Notes under the pieces: model-generated | Database searches by the model: none | What the model saw: the letters and a program-made list of their open reading frames with translations, nothing else | Told to the model about the DNA's origin: nothing | Shown: piece by piece, positions 24,618 through 32,395 of the stretch | Position numbering within the stretch: the stretch's first letter is position 1 | How the letters are laid out: the number at the start of each line of letters is the position of its first letter | Source of the DNA: an uncultured bacterium | GTDB taxonomy: Bacteria > Bacillota > Clostridia > Lachnospirales > Lachnospiraceae | Reading direction: 5' to 3' | NCBI GenBank assembly: GCA_937893485.1 | Contig: CALBJL010000098.1 | Span: forward strand, 1-33,669 | Length of the DNA stretch: 33,669 bases | Position numbers and translations under genes: made by a program

Positions 24618-27023
24618 TTACCGTAAATATGCCGTGTAGTGACTGCTGTGTGCTGCAAAGCGTGACTGCGCATCGCTGATCGTCTCGCGTGTCGTCTGTC
24701 CGCTGGCCGGATCATAGATCCATACATTCGCCGAATCATACCCCGTCAGCAGCTGTCTGCTTCCATCCTCAAGTGTAATCACAACCGGAATGCCCTCACT
24801 CACATAGTAGAGTGTCTGAGTCAGTGCACAGCCGGTCAGGTCATACGCAACTGCATCCGGATATGCAGCTGCCATGTCTGTCACATCGATATCCTCAGGC
24901 AGGGTCTGCGGGATACATACAAGCCGTTTTGCCCGTTTCCACACGGCCTTTAGCGATGCATCCACAACAACACCCATCTGCTCATCCGCTTCGGCGATCG
25001 CATCCTGCAGTCTTGAATGGAAAGACTGCTCTCTGCCCTTTGCGTACATGTAATAGCCCTCCCACGGGTGCTCCGCGGTCAGCTCCATTTCTCTCGGCTG
25101 ATCTAGCAGCACCTCTCTGGAGGTGACGACATTCGCACTGTTATGCTCCGCAGGCGCAAGCAGCCTGAGTTGTACCAGCGTCTGCTTCACATCATCATAC
25201 GTCTGACAGACATTGTCATCCAGAATCGCCTCGCCCTGATGGTTAAGAATCATCTCCGGCTCTGCCGAAATATAAGCGCCGTTCAGCCGTTTCACACGCT
25301 CAAGACTGATCACATAATCATTGATCTTTACATCTGTAATATAATAGTCTTTTTTGTAATATTCCTTTACCGTCTCATTGTTATCCGCGTCATAGATCCG
25401 CACATAGCTCATCGGCACGCTGCCATCCGCCACGCTGCGGCTGTCCGCATCTGCCACTCCGTATACAAAATCGTCCACTAAAAAACCGACCGGATACAGC
25501 ATGTGTCCATCCGCAGGGATCGTACTTTCCTGCTCATTCTCCAGATTGATCACCGTAATATCACCGTGGGCGGTCTCATCGGTCTGCCATATAAGCAGAT
25601 GCCGGTCTGCAGACACACTGTAGCTCTCACTGCCCAACCCCTCTGCCAGCACGCGCACACTTCCGTCCGCGGTATTGATCCGGTAAATACTGCCCTCCAT
25701 CATACAGAACAGAATCCCCTCTGCATTTTCGTAGAGGACATCTCCCATGTCTGTCCGCAGCCGCTGATAAGATTTATCAGACTTCACAAACAACAGCTCC
25801 TCAACCGTCGCCGCCGCACTGTCAAAATGGCAGATGGAAATACCGCTCTCTCCCTCATGCTCCCCGCGGTTCATATAGCCGTATACCGCAAAATCCACGC
25901 TGCCGCCTTCGCTGATCCTCAAAATACGGATATCGTGTGCCGAATAATTTTCACGGATATCCATGCCCTCATAGCCGCGGAAGCTGAAAACACGGTATAA
26001 CGTACCGTTTTCCTCACTGTAGCTCCACAGTTCTCCCTGCTGCACAAAGCAGGTAATTTGTCCGTTCTCACTCTTTTTATATTCAACTTCCCCGTCGCGA
26101 ATGCCTAATTGGATATAATTTTCATAGAAATTCTGTCCGTCCGCACGGAAAATCTGGTTGACACGGCGCTCAAAATTGTGCAGATAACAGCGCGCGCCCT
26201 CTGTATTATAGCTGACGCGGTAGTATTCCTCCACATTATAGTATTCCAGTTCGCCGCCATTTCCGGTAGCCGTCACCATATAGCCTAATGTAATGACTGC
26301 ATAGCCATCGTTCAGCTCTGCGAGCGTCAGCACCGAATCACCATGCTGATGACACACAAAATCTGCCCATGTCACTTCCTGCAGGCTCGCATTGATCGTG
26401 ACCAGATTCAGATTATTGTTATCCACAAGGCTGTTTGGTTCAAGGTAAGTTGTCAACTGCTGCGCGCGCCCTTTGTCCATCGACGCTTCGTGAAACTCGT
26501 TGGCAAATTCCAGATATTCATCCAGATGCCCGTCATTGGTCTGCATCAGTCTGGTATAATAATGGATCGTCTCATCCCCACGCTGCAACAAAAATACAAG
26601 CTGGTACTCCTGCCCTTCCTCCAACAGATTTTCTAACACAAGCTGCATCTGCAGTTCATCCCCGCTTGTCCGGTAATCGCTACACACGCGATTCGCGATC
26701 AGCCGCTCGCCGTCAAGACTCCGGATCTCATAGCTGAGCTGATCTACTTCGCTGCCAAACATATCGACAACAACCGACACCTTCCGGTCACTCTGTACCG
26801 GCACGAGCGAATCCCGCATCGTCGTCAGATCCATTTTATCGCGATAGCCGTGCAGTTCCCCCACCAGATAATCCTTGTAATACATCGAGATCACCGGATA
26901 GGAGGCTGCCTTCATTTCCGTGGTGAAATTGACACTGTTTTGATTGGTAAAATATCCGAACGTGATGACTGCCGCTACAAAGCTGAACAGCAGCACCACC
27001 GCTTTAATGATTCCTTTTTTCAC
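24618..27023 (-). CDS. Large membrane-anchored extracellular protein with C39-peptidase-like C-terminus
   Basis: An 801-residue protein not matched to a named gene. One N-terminal membrane segment (about residues 5-25) with no cleavage site suggests an anchored protein facing outward. The middle (about 250-600) has repeating beta-rich units (YRINTADGSVRVL, LLIWQTDETAHGDITVI) like a beta-propeller. The last 100 residues resemble C39-type cysteine peptidase domains: DLTGCALTQTLYYVSEGIPV (Cys732), then LLTGYDSANVWIYDPASGQT. In such domains a His normally precedes the TGYD strand; here the stretch reads DGSRQLLTGYD, so the catalytic His appears lost. It may bind rather than cut. The start is a GTG with GGGGAA upstream. 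A terminator hairpin separates it from the preceding gene. Confidence 0.7.
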   Translation of the reverse strand: MKKGIIKAVVLLFSFVAAVITFGYFTNQNSVNFTTEMKAASYPVISMYYKDYLVGELHGYRDKMDLTTMRDSLVPVQSDRKVSVVVDMFGSEVDQLSYEIRSLDGERLIANRVCSDYRTSGDELQMQLVLENLLEEGQEYQLVFLLQRGDETIHYYTRLMQTNDGHLDEYLEFANEFHEASMDKGRAQQLTTYLEPNSLVDNNNLNLVTINASLQEVTWADFVCHQHGDSVLTLAELNDGYAVITLGYMVTATGNGGELEYYNVEEYYRVSYNTEGARCYLHNFERRVNQIFRADGQNFYENYIQLGIRDGEVEYKKSENGQITCFVQQGELWSYSEENGTLYRVFSFRGYEGMDIRENYSAHDIRILRISEGGSVDFAVYGYMNRGEHEGESGISICHFDSAAATVEELLFVKSDKSYQRLRTDMGDVLYENAEGILFCMMEGSIYRINTADGSVRVLAEGLGSESYSVSADRHLLIWQTDETAHGDITVINLENEQESTIPADGHMLYPVGFLVDDFVYGVADADSRSVADGSVPMSYVRIYDADNNETVKEYYKKDYYITDVKINDYVISLERVKRLNGAYISAEPEMILNHQGEAILDDNVCQTYDDVKQTLVQLRLLAPAEHNSANVVTSREVLLDQPREMELTAEHPWEGYYMYAKGREQSFHSRLQDAIAEADEQMGVVVDASLKAVWKRAKRLVCIPQTLPEDIDVTDMAAAYPDAVAYDLTGCALTQTLYYVSEGIPVVITLEDGSRQLLTGYDSANVWIYDPASGQTTRETISDAQSRFAAHSSHYTAYLR

Positions 27024-27040
27024 TGATCATTCCCCATTTC

Positions 27041-27072
27041 AATAAAGAGTGTCCAATTTGATTTGGACACTC
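27041..27072 (-). terminator. Terminator between the 174- and 801-residue protein genes
   Basis: On the minus strand arms GAGTGTCCAA and TTGGACACTC enclose a 6-base loop and are followed by TTTATT. It lies 41 bases after the upstream stop and only 18 bases before the downstream GTG, so it may limit read-through rather than fully stop it. Confidence 0.75.
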
Positions 27073-27112
27073 CCTATTGTAATGCGTTTTTTTGAAAATC
27101 ACAACCGAAACT

Positions 27113-27637
27113 TTACCAAAATCTTCGACACTGGCGACGTTTGCAGCGTCTCTTATACATCTCGTTATACAACAGCACCTCCAACAGACTGCGTCTGCCC
27201 GGATCAAACGGCGGCAGAGGCGGCGGACCCGGACGATCCATGTGCGGCGGGGGCGGTCCCGGACGGTCCATATGCATTGCCTGCATGGATTCATCCGTCT
27301 CATCCCCGTTCTGTCTCTGTGCCTCATCCACAGCCTGCGCCTCGGCATCCTCTCTGCGCAGTTCCTCCGCAATGCGGTCACACATAAGCAGCATGGATAC
27401 GCGGTCAGGATACTCGTCATACATCATGCTCCCCTCGTATTCAAGCCGGTCACAGGTTTCCTCTACCTTTCGCTGCATCCGTTTGGCATCTGCCGGATAC
27501 ATCTGCTGCAAATATTGCAGATCGCGCTCCGTCTCCATCTCACTCATATATAGATCCTGATACGGATACATAAACGAATACGGCATCTGCCGCAGTTGCT
27601 GCATCTGGAAAAAATAATCTCTCTGGTTAAAATCCAT
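27113..27637 (-). CDS. Uncharacterised 174-residue protein with proline-rich tandem repeat
   Basis: Begins MDFNQRDYFFQMQQLRQMPY at the ATG at 27637, eight bases after GGAG; the frame extends five codons further without support. The N-terminal 90 residues are rich in Tyr, Met, Gln and acidic residues (MYPYQDLYMSEMETERDLQ; YEGSMMYDEYPDR) and look helical. I associate this part with a conserved Lachnospiraceae family of unknown function. Residues about 125-145 hold two copies of HMDRPGPPP. The end is strongly basic with Cys (NEMYKRRCKRRQCRRFW). There is no signal peptide or membrane segment. It is divergent from the gamma carbonic anhydrase gene and closed by the terminator at 27041-27072. The mix of acidic body, proline linker and basic tail suggests a structural or spore-related role, but this is inference only. 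Confidence 0.7.
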   Translation of the reverse strand: MDFNQRDYFFQMQQLRQMPYSFMYPYQDLYMSEMETERDLQYLQQMYPADAKRMQRKVEETCDRLEYEGSMMYDEYPDRVSMLLMCDRIAEELRREDAEAQAVDEAQRQNGDETDESMQAMHMDRPGPPPPHMDRPGPPPLPPFDPGRRSLLEVLLYNEMYKRRCKRRQCRRFW

Positions 27638-27670
27638 CAAAGTACTCCACATTTTATTTTTCTATAAGAT

Positions 27671-27680
27671 ATGCTATAAT
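27671..27680 (+). promoter_or_regulatory. Extended -10 promoter of the gamma carbonic anhydrase gene
   Basis: ATGCTATAAT gives a perfect TATAAT (27675-27680) with the extended TGn motif. The -35 region (TTTTAT near 27652) is poor, as allowed for extended -10 promoters. The predicted start is near 27687. Confidence 0.55.
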
Positions 27681-27720
27681 GTAGATAACTGTGAAACGCT
27701 CGGAAAGGAGACAGTTTTTT

Positions 27721-28200
27721 ATGGAAAAACAGACCTATCTTGCGCCCGGTGCGCATATCGTGGGTGATGTGACGCTCGGAAAGGACGTCGGCATCTGGTA
27801 CAACGCCGTTGTGCGCGGCGATACGGGCAGCATTTTTATCGGAGACGGCTCCAATGTACAGGACAACTGCACACTGCATACGGACAAGGGACATTCAATC
27901 CACATCGGCAGAGGTGTGTCGATCGGGCACAACGCCATCGTCCACGGCTGCACGGTAGGCGACAATACCGTCGTCGGCATGGGCAGCATTCTTTTAAACG
28001 GCTCAGTTGTCGGCAGAAACTGTATCGTCGGTGCGGGAGCGCTCGTTACCGGAAAAATGAACATTCCGGACAACTCGATCGTTGTCGGCAATCCTGCCAG
28101 AATTCTGCGCCAGATGACCGATGAGGAGATTCAGTCAAACCGCAGAAATGCGGCGCACTATCTGGATCTGATGCACGCCGCATTAAAGGAAACAAATTAG
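27721..28200 (+). CDS. Gamma carbonic anhydrase family protein
   Basis: A 159-residue left-handed beta-helix protein of the gamma-CA/YrdA/PaaY type. Hexapeptide repeats run through most of the chain (VTLGKDVGIWYNAVVRGD; IFIGDGSNVQDNC). The three metal-binding His are in place: LHTD, then SIGHNAIVHG. The end has the usual PARILRQMTDEEI and a C-terminal helix. It likely binds Zn or Fe; carbonic anhydrase activity is known for some members but is not certain for this group. ATG at 27721 follows GGAAAGGAG. The TAG stop interlocks with the TAA of convergent hcp. Confidence 0.92.
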   Translation: MEKQTYLAPGAHIVGDVTLGKDVGIWYNAVVRGDTGSIFIGDGSNVQDNCTLHTDKGHSIHIGRGVSIGHNAIVHGCTVGDNTVVGMGSILLNGSVVGRNCIVGAGALVTGKMNIPDNSIVVGNPARILRQMTDEEIQSNRRNAAHYLDLMHAALKETN

Positions 28201-29825
28201 CCAAGCAGTTTTTTGATGTCATTTTCCGGTGTATCGATCGGAGCGATCTGATAATGCTCTACGAGGAAGTTCAATACATTCGGTGAGAGAAACGCAGGCA
28301 GTGTCGGTCCGAGCAGAATGTTCTGGATGCCCAGATGCAGCAACGTGAGCAGAATACAAACTGCTTTTTGCTCATACCATGACAGCACCATCGACAGCGG
28401 CAGCTCGTTCACGCCACAGTCAAATGCATCTGCGAGCGCAAGTGCTACACGGATCGCACTGTAGGCATCGTTACACTGCCCCATATCCATAATACGCGGC
28501 AGCCCGCCGATCGTTCCGAGATCCAGATCGTTAAAGCGGTATTTTCCACATGCCAGTGTCAGGATCACGGTATCCGCCGGAGTCTGCTTCACAAACTCGG
28601 TGTAATAATTTCTGCCTGCTCTGGCGCCGTCGCATCCGCCGACGAGGAAGAAATGCTTTAACGCGCCGGACTTGACTGCCGCAATGACGGTATCCGATAC
28701 CGACAGCACCGCCTCGCGTCCAAAGCCGGTCATGACATGATCTCCGCCATTGATGCCTGTGAATGCCATATCCCGCTCATAGCCGCCCAGTTCAAGCGCT
28801 TTTTTGATGACGGGTGTAAAATCCTTGTGTCTGCTGCTGTCCAGATCTTCGATGTGCACGATCTCCGGATAAGACACCATCTCGGTTGTAAAGACACGGT
28901 CTGCGTAGCTCGCCTTCGGCGGCATCAGGCAGTTGGTTGTAAATACAACCGGTGCCGGAATATCTGCAAATTCTTTCTGCTGGTTCTGCCATGCAGTTCC
29001 GAAATTTCCCTTTAAATGAGCATATTTTTTCAGCTCGGGATAGCCGTGTGCCGGAAGCATCTCTCCGTGCGTATAGATATTGATGCCGAGATCCTTTGTC
29101 TGCTCCAACAACTGCTTTAAGTCATACAGATCATGACCGGAGATCACGATAAAGGGACCTTTTTCTACCATAAGGGGCACCTGTGTCGGAACCGGATTGC
29201 CATAGGTCTGCGTATTCGCGCGGTCAAGCAGCTCCATACACTTCAGGTTGACTTCGCCCACTTCCAGTACGATCGGAAGCAGTTCATCCATTCCCCAGTC
29301 CTTTGTACCAACTGCATACAGCGCCTTGTAGAAAAAGCGGTTGACCTCCTGATCGCGGTATCCCAGCACGTTTGCGTGATAAGCATAAGCTGCCATTCCG
29401 CGGATACCGAACAGAATCAGTGATTTCAGCGAGCGGATATCCTCATCCGCCTGCCACAGCTCCTGCATATCGTAATCGTTATTTCTGCCGCACGGCGCTC
29501 CACAGGCGGTACAGCCCGGCACGATACGGTTTTTCTCATCCTCGATCCGCTGGATCAGCGCAGTAATTGTCTCGTTATTGAAGTTCACGTTTGTGATCGT
29601 CGTAAACAGTCCTTCGATCACGAGATCATCGGTCGCTTCCGTGAGCAGGTGCATATTGCCCTCGGTCGAGCGTGCCAGACCAATGAGCGCACCGGTCAGT
29701 TCATCCTGTAATTTTGCCGTATCTGCCTTTTTTCCGCAGACTCCGGCTGCTCCGGTACAACCACTGCATCCCGCAGTCTGTTCACACTGAAAACAAAACA
29801 TCTGTTGATTAGATAAATGATTCAT
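28197..29825 (-). CDS. hcp: Hybrid cluster protein (hydroxylamine / NO reductase)
   Basis: A 542-residue iron-sulfur enzyme of the prismane family, which reduces NO and hydroxylamine and protects anaerobes against nitrosative stress. The N-terminal cluster ligands are seen as CFQCEQTAGCSGCTGAAGVCGK (Cys11, 14, 23, 30), one residue longer in the last gap than the common class I spacing. The hybrid-cluster region has HGEMLPAHGYPEL, VVFTTNCLMPP, FFLVGGCDGAR, LACGKYRFN and GLPRIMDMGQCNDAYSA. ATG at 29825 follows AGGAGG; a 27-codon upstream extension overlaps the ferredoxin gene and is not used. It lies 32 bases after the ferredoxin gene in one operon. Confidence 0.97.
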   Translation of the reverse strand: MNHLSNQQMFCFQCEQTAGCSGCTGAAGVCGKKADTAKLQDELTGALIGLARSTEGNMHLLTEATDDLVIEGLFTTITNVNFNNETITALIQRIEDEKNRIVPGCTACGAPCGRNNDYDMQELWQADEDIRSLKSLILFGIRGMAAYAYHANVLGYRDQEVNRFFYKALYAVGTKDWGMDELLPIVLEVGEVNLKCMELLDRANTQTYGNPVPTQVPLMVEKGPFIVISGHDLYDLKQLLEQTKDLGINIYTHGEMLPAHGYPELKKYAHLKGNFGTAWQNQQKEFADIPAPVVFTTNCLMPPKASYADRVFTTEMVSYPEIVHIEDLDSSRHKDFTPVIKKALELGGYERDMAFTGINGGDHVMTGFGREAVLSVSDTVIAAVKSGALKHFFLVGGCDGARAGRNYYTEFVKQTPADTVILTLACGKYRFNDLDLGTIGGLPRIMDMGQCNDAYSAIRVALALADAFDCGVNELPLSMVLSWYEQKAVCILLTLLHLGIQNILLGPTLPAFLSPNVLNFLVEHYQIAPIDTPENDIKKLLG

Positions 29826-29857
29826 CGATAGATTCCTCCTATTATATGCATTTAGAT

Positions 29858-30571
29858 TTATACGTCCAGCAGTCTGCCGTCGGTGGAAACAATGGCTACC
29901 CGCCAAGGGATAAATTTACCACTCGCCTGCAATGCCCGCTTTGCTGCCTGCTCAATGCCTCCGCAGCACGGCACTTCCATACGCACGATGGTTACGCTTT
30001 TTATATCATTGTTGGCGATGATCTCGGTCAGCTTTTCTGCGTAATCGCCCTCGTCGAGCTTCGGGCATCCGATCACCGTGATATGGTTACGGATAAATTC
30101 CTGATGAAAATTGCCGTATGCATAGGCGGTACAATCCGCCGCAATGAGCAGATTCGCTCCGTCAAAATACGGGGCGTTTGTCGGCACAAGTTTGATCTGT
30201 ACCGGCCACTGGGATAACTGGCTTGTGTTGTGGGTTGCAGCCTGCGGCGCATTCCCTGATGTTTCACGCTGGATCGTCCTGGACTGACTGCCGGGGCATC
30301 CACAGGGCAGCGGAGCCTTGTGCGCATGTTCCTTTGCAGCCTTAGCCGCAAGCACCGCTGCCTCGTTATACGCCGGAGCCTCACGCTCCTCAAAATGGAT
30401 CGCATCCGCAGGACAGGTCGGCAGGCAGTCGCCCAGTCCGTCGCAGTAGTCCTCCCTCGTCAGCTTTGCCTTGCCGTCGATCATTTCGATCGCGCCCTCG
30501 TGACAGGCGGATGCACAGGCACCGCAGCCGTTACATTTTTCTTCATCAATTTTAATGATTCTTCTGAGCAT
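29858..30571 (-). CDS. 4Fe-4S ferredoxin-type protein, probable Hcp electron donor
   Basis: A 237-residue protein with two iron-sulfur motifs at the N-terminus: CNGCGACASACHEGAI and CDGLGDCLPTCPADAI. A linker with another Cys pair (LPCGCPG) follows, then a C-terminal domain with LIAADCTAYAYGNFH, VIGCPKLDEGDYAEKL and RMEVPCCGGIEQAA, a pattern found in proteins encoded beside hcp in clostridia. It is inferred to pass electrons to Hcp. ATG at 30571 has AAGGAGA eight bases before it. First gene of the hcp operon, divergent from the Crp/Fnr regulator. Confidence 0.9.
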   Translation of the reverse strand: MLRRIIKIDEEKCNGCGACASACHEGAIEMIDGKAKLTREDYCDGLGDCLPTCPADAIHFEEREAPAYNEAAVLAAKAAKEHAHKAPLPCGCPGSQSRTIQRETSGNAPQAATHNTSQLSQWPVQIKLVPTNAPYFDGANLLIAADCTAYAYGNFHQEFIRNHITVIGCPKLDEGDYAEKLTEIIANNDIKSVTIVRMEVPCCGGIEQAAKRALQASGKFIPWRVAIVSTDGRLLDV

Positions 30572-30616
30572 GGTTGGATTCTCCTTTTGTATATTCGGTA
30601 AACTGTTTTTTGTTTA

Positions 30617-30645
30617 TTGACTTTACAATCGGAGTATACTATAGT
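30617..30645 (+). promoter_or_regulatory. Promoter of the Crp/Fnr regulator gene
   Basis: TTGACT (30617-30622), a 17-base spacer and TATAGT (30640-30645) match the consensus at 10 of 12 positions; the start is expected near 30652. The -10 box overlaps GTGATCAC, and the start lies inside the inverted repeats at 30650-30674. Confidence 0.75.
30633..30638 (-). promoter_or_regulatory. Minus-strand -10 box for the ferredoxin-hcp operon
   Basis: TATACT on the minus strand (30638-30633) with no recognisable -35 box at 16-18 bases. The expected RNA start is near 30626. Lack of a -35 with an inverted repeat centred about 41 bases upstream fits activator-dependent transcription. Confidence 0.45.
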
Positions 30646-30674
30646 GATCACAACAATTCTGTTGTTTTTACAAC
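30644..30674. promoter_or_regulatory. Nested inverted repeats, candidate Crp/Fnr-type operators
   Basis: Three symmetric elements occur within 31 bases: GTGATCAC (30644-30651), ACAACA-N4-TGTTGT (30650-30665) and GTTGT-N4-ACAAC (30661-30674). They share half-sites. The last is centred at 30667.5, about 41 bases upstream of the predicted ferredoxin-hcp start and just downstream of the regulator's own start. Confidence 0.55.
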
Positions 30675-30688
30675 GAAACGAGGATTTT

Positions 30689-31375
30689 ATGAAAAAATAT
30701 TTAAACATTTTAAAAAAATCGCAATTATTCGCAGGCGTGAGCGAGCATGAGCTGGAGGCGATGCTCGGCTGTCTCAGCGCGGAGCTGCGCACCTACCGGA
30801 AGGGCACCTATGTCCTGCATCAGGGCGAATCCCTGAAGCATATCACGCTGTTGGTCGCCGGTTCACTTTTGATCCAAAAGGACGACTTCTGGGGAAACCG
30901 GAGTATTGTCAATCAGATAGGTGTCGGGGAAATGTTTGGGGAAGCATATGTCGCACCGGACAGCGGTGCGCTGCTCAATGATGTGATCGCCACGGAAGAC
31001 AGTGCAGTCATTTTCTTTGATGTGAATAAAATTCTGACAGTCTGCTCCTCTGCGTGCAGATTTCATTCGCTTGTGATCCAGAACCTGTTCTATGAGATCT
31101 CCGGCAAAAACCGCAGTCTCGTACAAAAGCTGGGGCACATGTCCAGACGCACGACAAGGGAAAAACTGTTATCCTATCTGTCCGAACAGGCAAAAAAACA
31201 GCGAAGCGCGAGCTTTAAGATCCCGTTTAACCGCCAGCAGCTCGCAGACTTTCTCTCCGTCGACCGCAGCGCCATGTCAAATGAATTATGTAAACTACGT
31301 GACGAAGGGCTGCTGTCCTTCGAGCGAAATCGTTTTCAGCTCTATGTAGACAACAGCCCCTCGTCTGAGGTGTGA
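30689..31375 (+). CDS. Crp/Fnr family transcriptional regulator, HcpR-like by position
   Basis: A 228-residue regulator. The N-terminal half is a cyclic-nucleotide-binding-fold sensor (LFAGVSEHELEAML, TYVLHQGESLKHITLLVAGSL, GEMFGEAYV). A long dimer helix follows. The C-terminal winged helix has TTREKLLSYL and the recognition region FNRQQLADFLSVDRSAMSNEL. Single Cys residues (CLS; VCSSAC) are present but no Fnr-type N-terminal four-Cys cluster. Divergent orientation to hcp suggests an HcpR-like role in the response to NO, by analogy with known Crp/Fnr regulators of hcp. ATG at 30689 follows GAGG; the open frame begins earlier inside the promoter and is not used. Confidence 0.9.
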   Translation: MKKYLNILKKSQLFAGVSEHELEAMLGCLSAELRTYRKGTYVLHQGESLKHITLLVAGSLLIQKDDFWGNRSIVNQIGVGEMFGEAYVAPDSGALLNDVIATEDSAVIFFDVNKILTVCSSACRFHSLVIQNLFYEISGKNRSLVQKLGHMSRRTTREKLLSYLSEQAKKQRSASFKIPFNRQQLADFLSVDRSAMSNELCKLRDEGLLSFERNRFQLYVDNSPSSEV

Positions 31376-31412
31376 TTGACCTATGTAATCTGTCAATCTG
31401 CCCATTCATGCA

Positions 31413-32090
31413 TTAGTTAGAAGAATGCGGCATGTACTCATATAACTGCAATGCAGTTGATGCGATCGGCATACTCTGTAAGGTCACCTTTCCGGGTCCG
31501 TGTACAACAGTATTGAATAAGCCCTCACCTCCGAACAGTACGTTTCCAACACCCTTGACTGTGCGTACTTCCATGTTGCAGTTCTCAGACATTGCCGCTA
31601 CATATCCGGTATCTACGATCTTGCAGTCACCTGCAGCGATCTCATACTCGTGTGCAGATCCGTCTACCTCAAGGAATACGATACCGTTTCCGGTGAATTT
31701 ACGCATCAGGAAGCCCTCACCGCCGAATAAGCCCTTGCCCAGCTTCTTCTGCATAAATACTTCGCTGTTGATCTCTCCGACAGATGCCAGATATGATCCC
31801 TTCTGTACGATCACACCGTTTCCGGGTGTAACCTCGATTGCCTGAATAGATCCAGGGAACTTTGATGCAAATGCGATCTCGCCTGCGCTCTTTGCATAGT
31901 AAGTGTTCATGAATGCGTTCTCCTTGGTCAGCATACGTCCAAGCATCTTGCCGAGTCCTCCGGCACTTGTCTGCATCTCGATTTCATCATCCATCCAAGC
32001 CATTGCGCCGGCTTCACACTGAACAAATTCTCCCTGCTCCAGATATACTTTCAAAACCGGTAAATTGCCTCCCTCTACTTTGTACTGCAT
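31413..32090 (-). CDS. AIM24/TIGR00266 family protein
   Basis: A 225-residue beta-rich protein of the AIM24 family (named after a yeast mitochondrial protein). Conserved parts are VYLEQGEFVQCEAGAMAWMD, AFMNTYYAKSAGEIAFAS, PGSIQAIEV, LGKGLFGGEGFLMRKFTGNG and the repeated VLFGGEGLFNTVVHGPGKV. No signal peptide or membrane helix is present. The family's biochemical role in bacteria is not established. ATG at 32090 is preceded by GAGGAGG. It is the last gene of a likely four-gene minus-strand unit and converges on the Crp/Fnr gene. Confidence 0.93.
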   Translation of the reverse strand: MQYKVEGGNLPVLKVYLEQGEFVQCEAGAMAWMDDEIEMQTSAGGLGKMLGRMLTKENAFMNTYYAKSAGEIAFASKFPGSIQAIEVTPGNGVIVQKGSYLASVGEINSEVFMQKKLGKGLFGGEGFLMRKFTGNGIVFLEVDGSAHEYEIAAGDCKIVDTGYVAAMSENCNMEVRTVKGVGNVLFGGEGLFNTVVHGPGKVTLQSMPIASTALQLYEYMPHSSN

Positions 32091-32179
32091 AATAAAAATT
32101 CCTCCTCTTTTTTATTGTTGATAGTTTATATTCAAGTAACCGCAAAGTCATTGATCTTCAACGCAGTTACCTGTCTATT

Positions 32180-32359
32180 CTATTGTATACTTGTATACTG
32201 CATGAGCTCATATTTCAACCGACATCCCTCAAAAATTTCCGCGGGAAGCAAAGCCCTTGCCACGAGCTTCAGATCATCCGATGACACATCTGTCCGCCGC
32301 AGATTCGCATAATCTCCGTCGATTGACACGACCTCATAATACCAAGTCTCCATTATCAT
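32180..32359 (-). CDS. Small 59-residue protein of unknown function
   Basis: An overlooked short gene. ATG at 32359 lies seven bases after a strong GGAGGG. The product begins MIMETWYYEVVSIDGDYANL, continues RRTDVSSDDLKLVARALLPA, and ends EIFEGCRLKYELMQYTSIQ. The pattern of an opening beta strand, IDGDYANL, acidic linker, LLP and EG..LKYEL resembles small beta-barrel proteins such as DUF3006, but I cannot place it in a family with certainty. It begins 36 bases after the nitroreductase-like gene stop and is followed after 89 bases by the AIM24 gene. The codon use and ribosome binding site match its neighbours, so it is very probably real. Confidence 0.8.
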   Translation of the reverse strand: MIMETWYYEVVSIDGDYANLRRTDVSSDDLKLVARALLPAEIFEGCRLKYELMQYTSIQ

Positions 32360-32395
32360 TGACTGTCCCTCCGGTTGCTGTTTCCCTTGGATGCC

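Noticed and set aside
31374..31398. GATTGAC/GTCAATC hairpin between the Crp/Fnr and AIM24 genes
   Set aside because: Only 7 pairs with an 11-base loop and no T-run on either strand; too weak to call a terminator.
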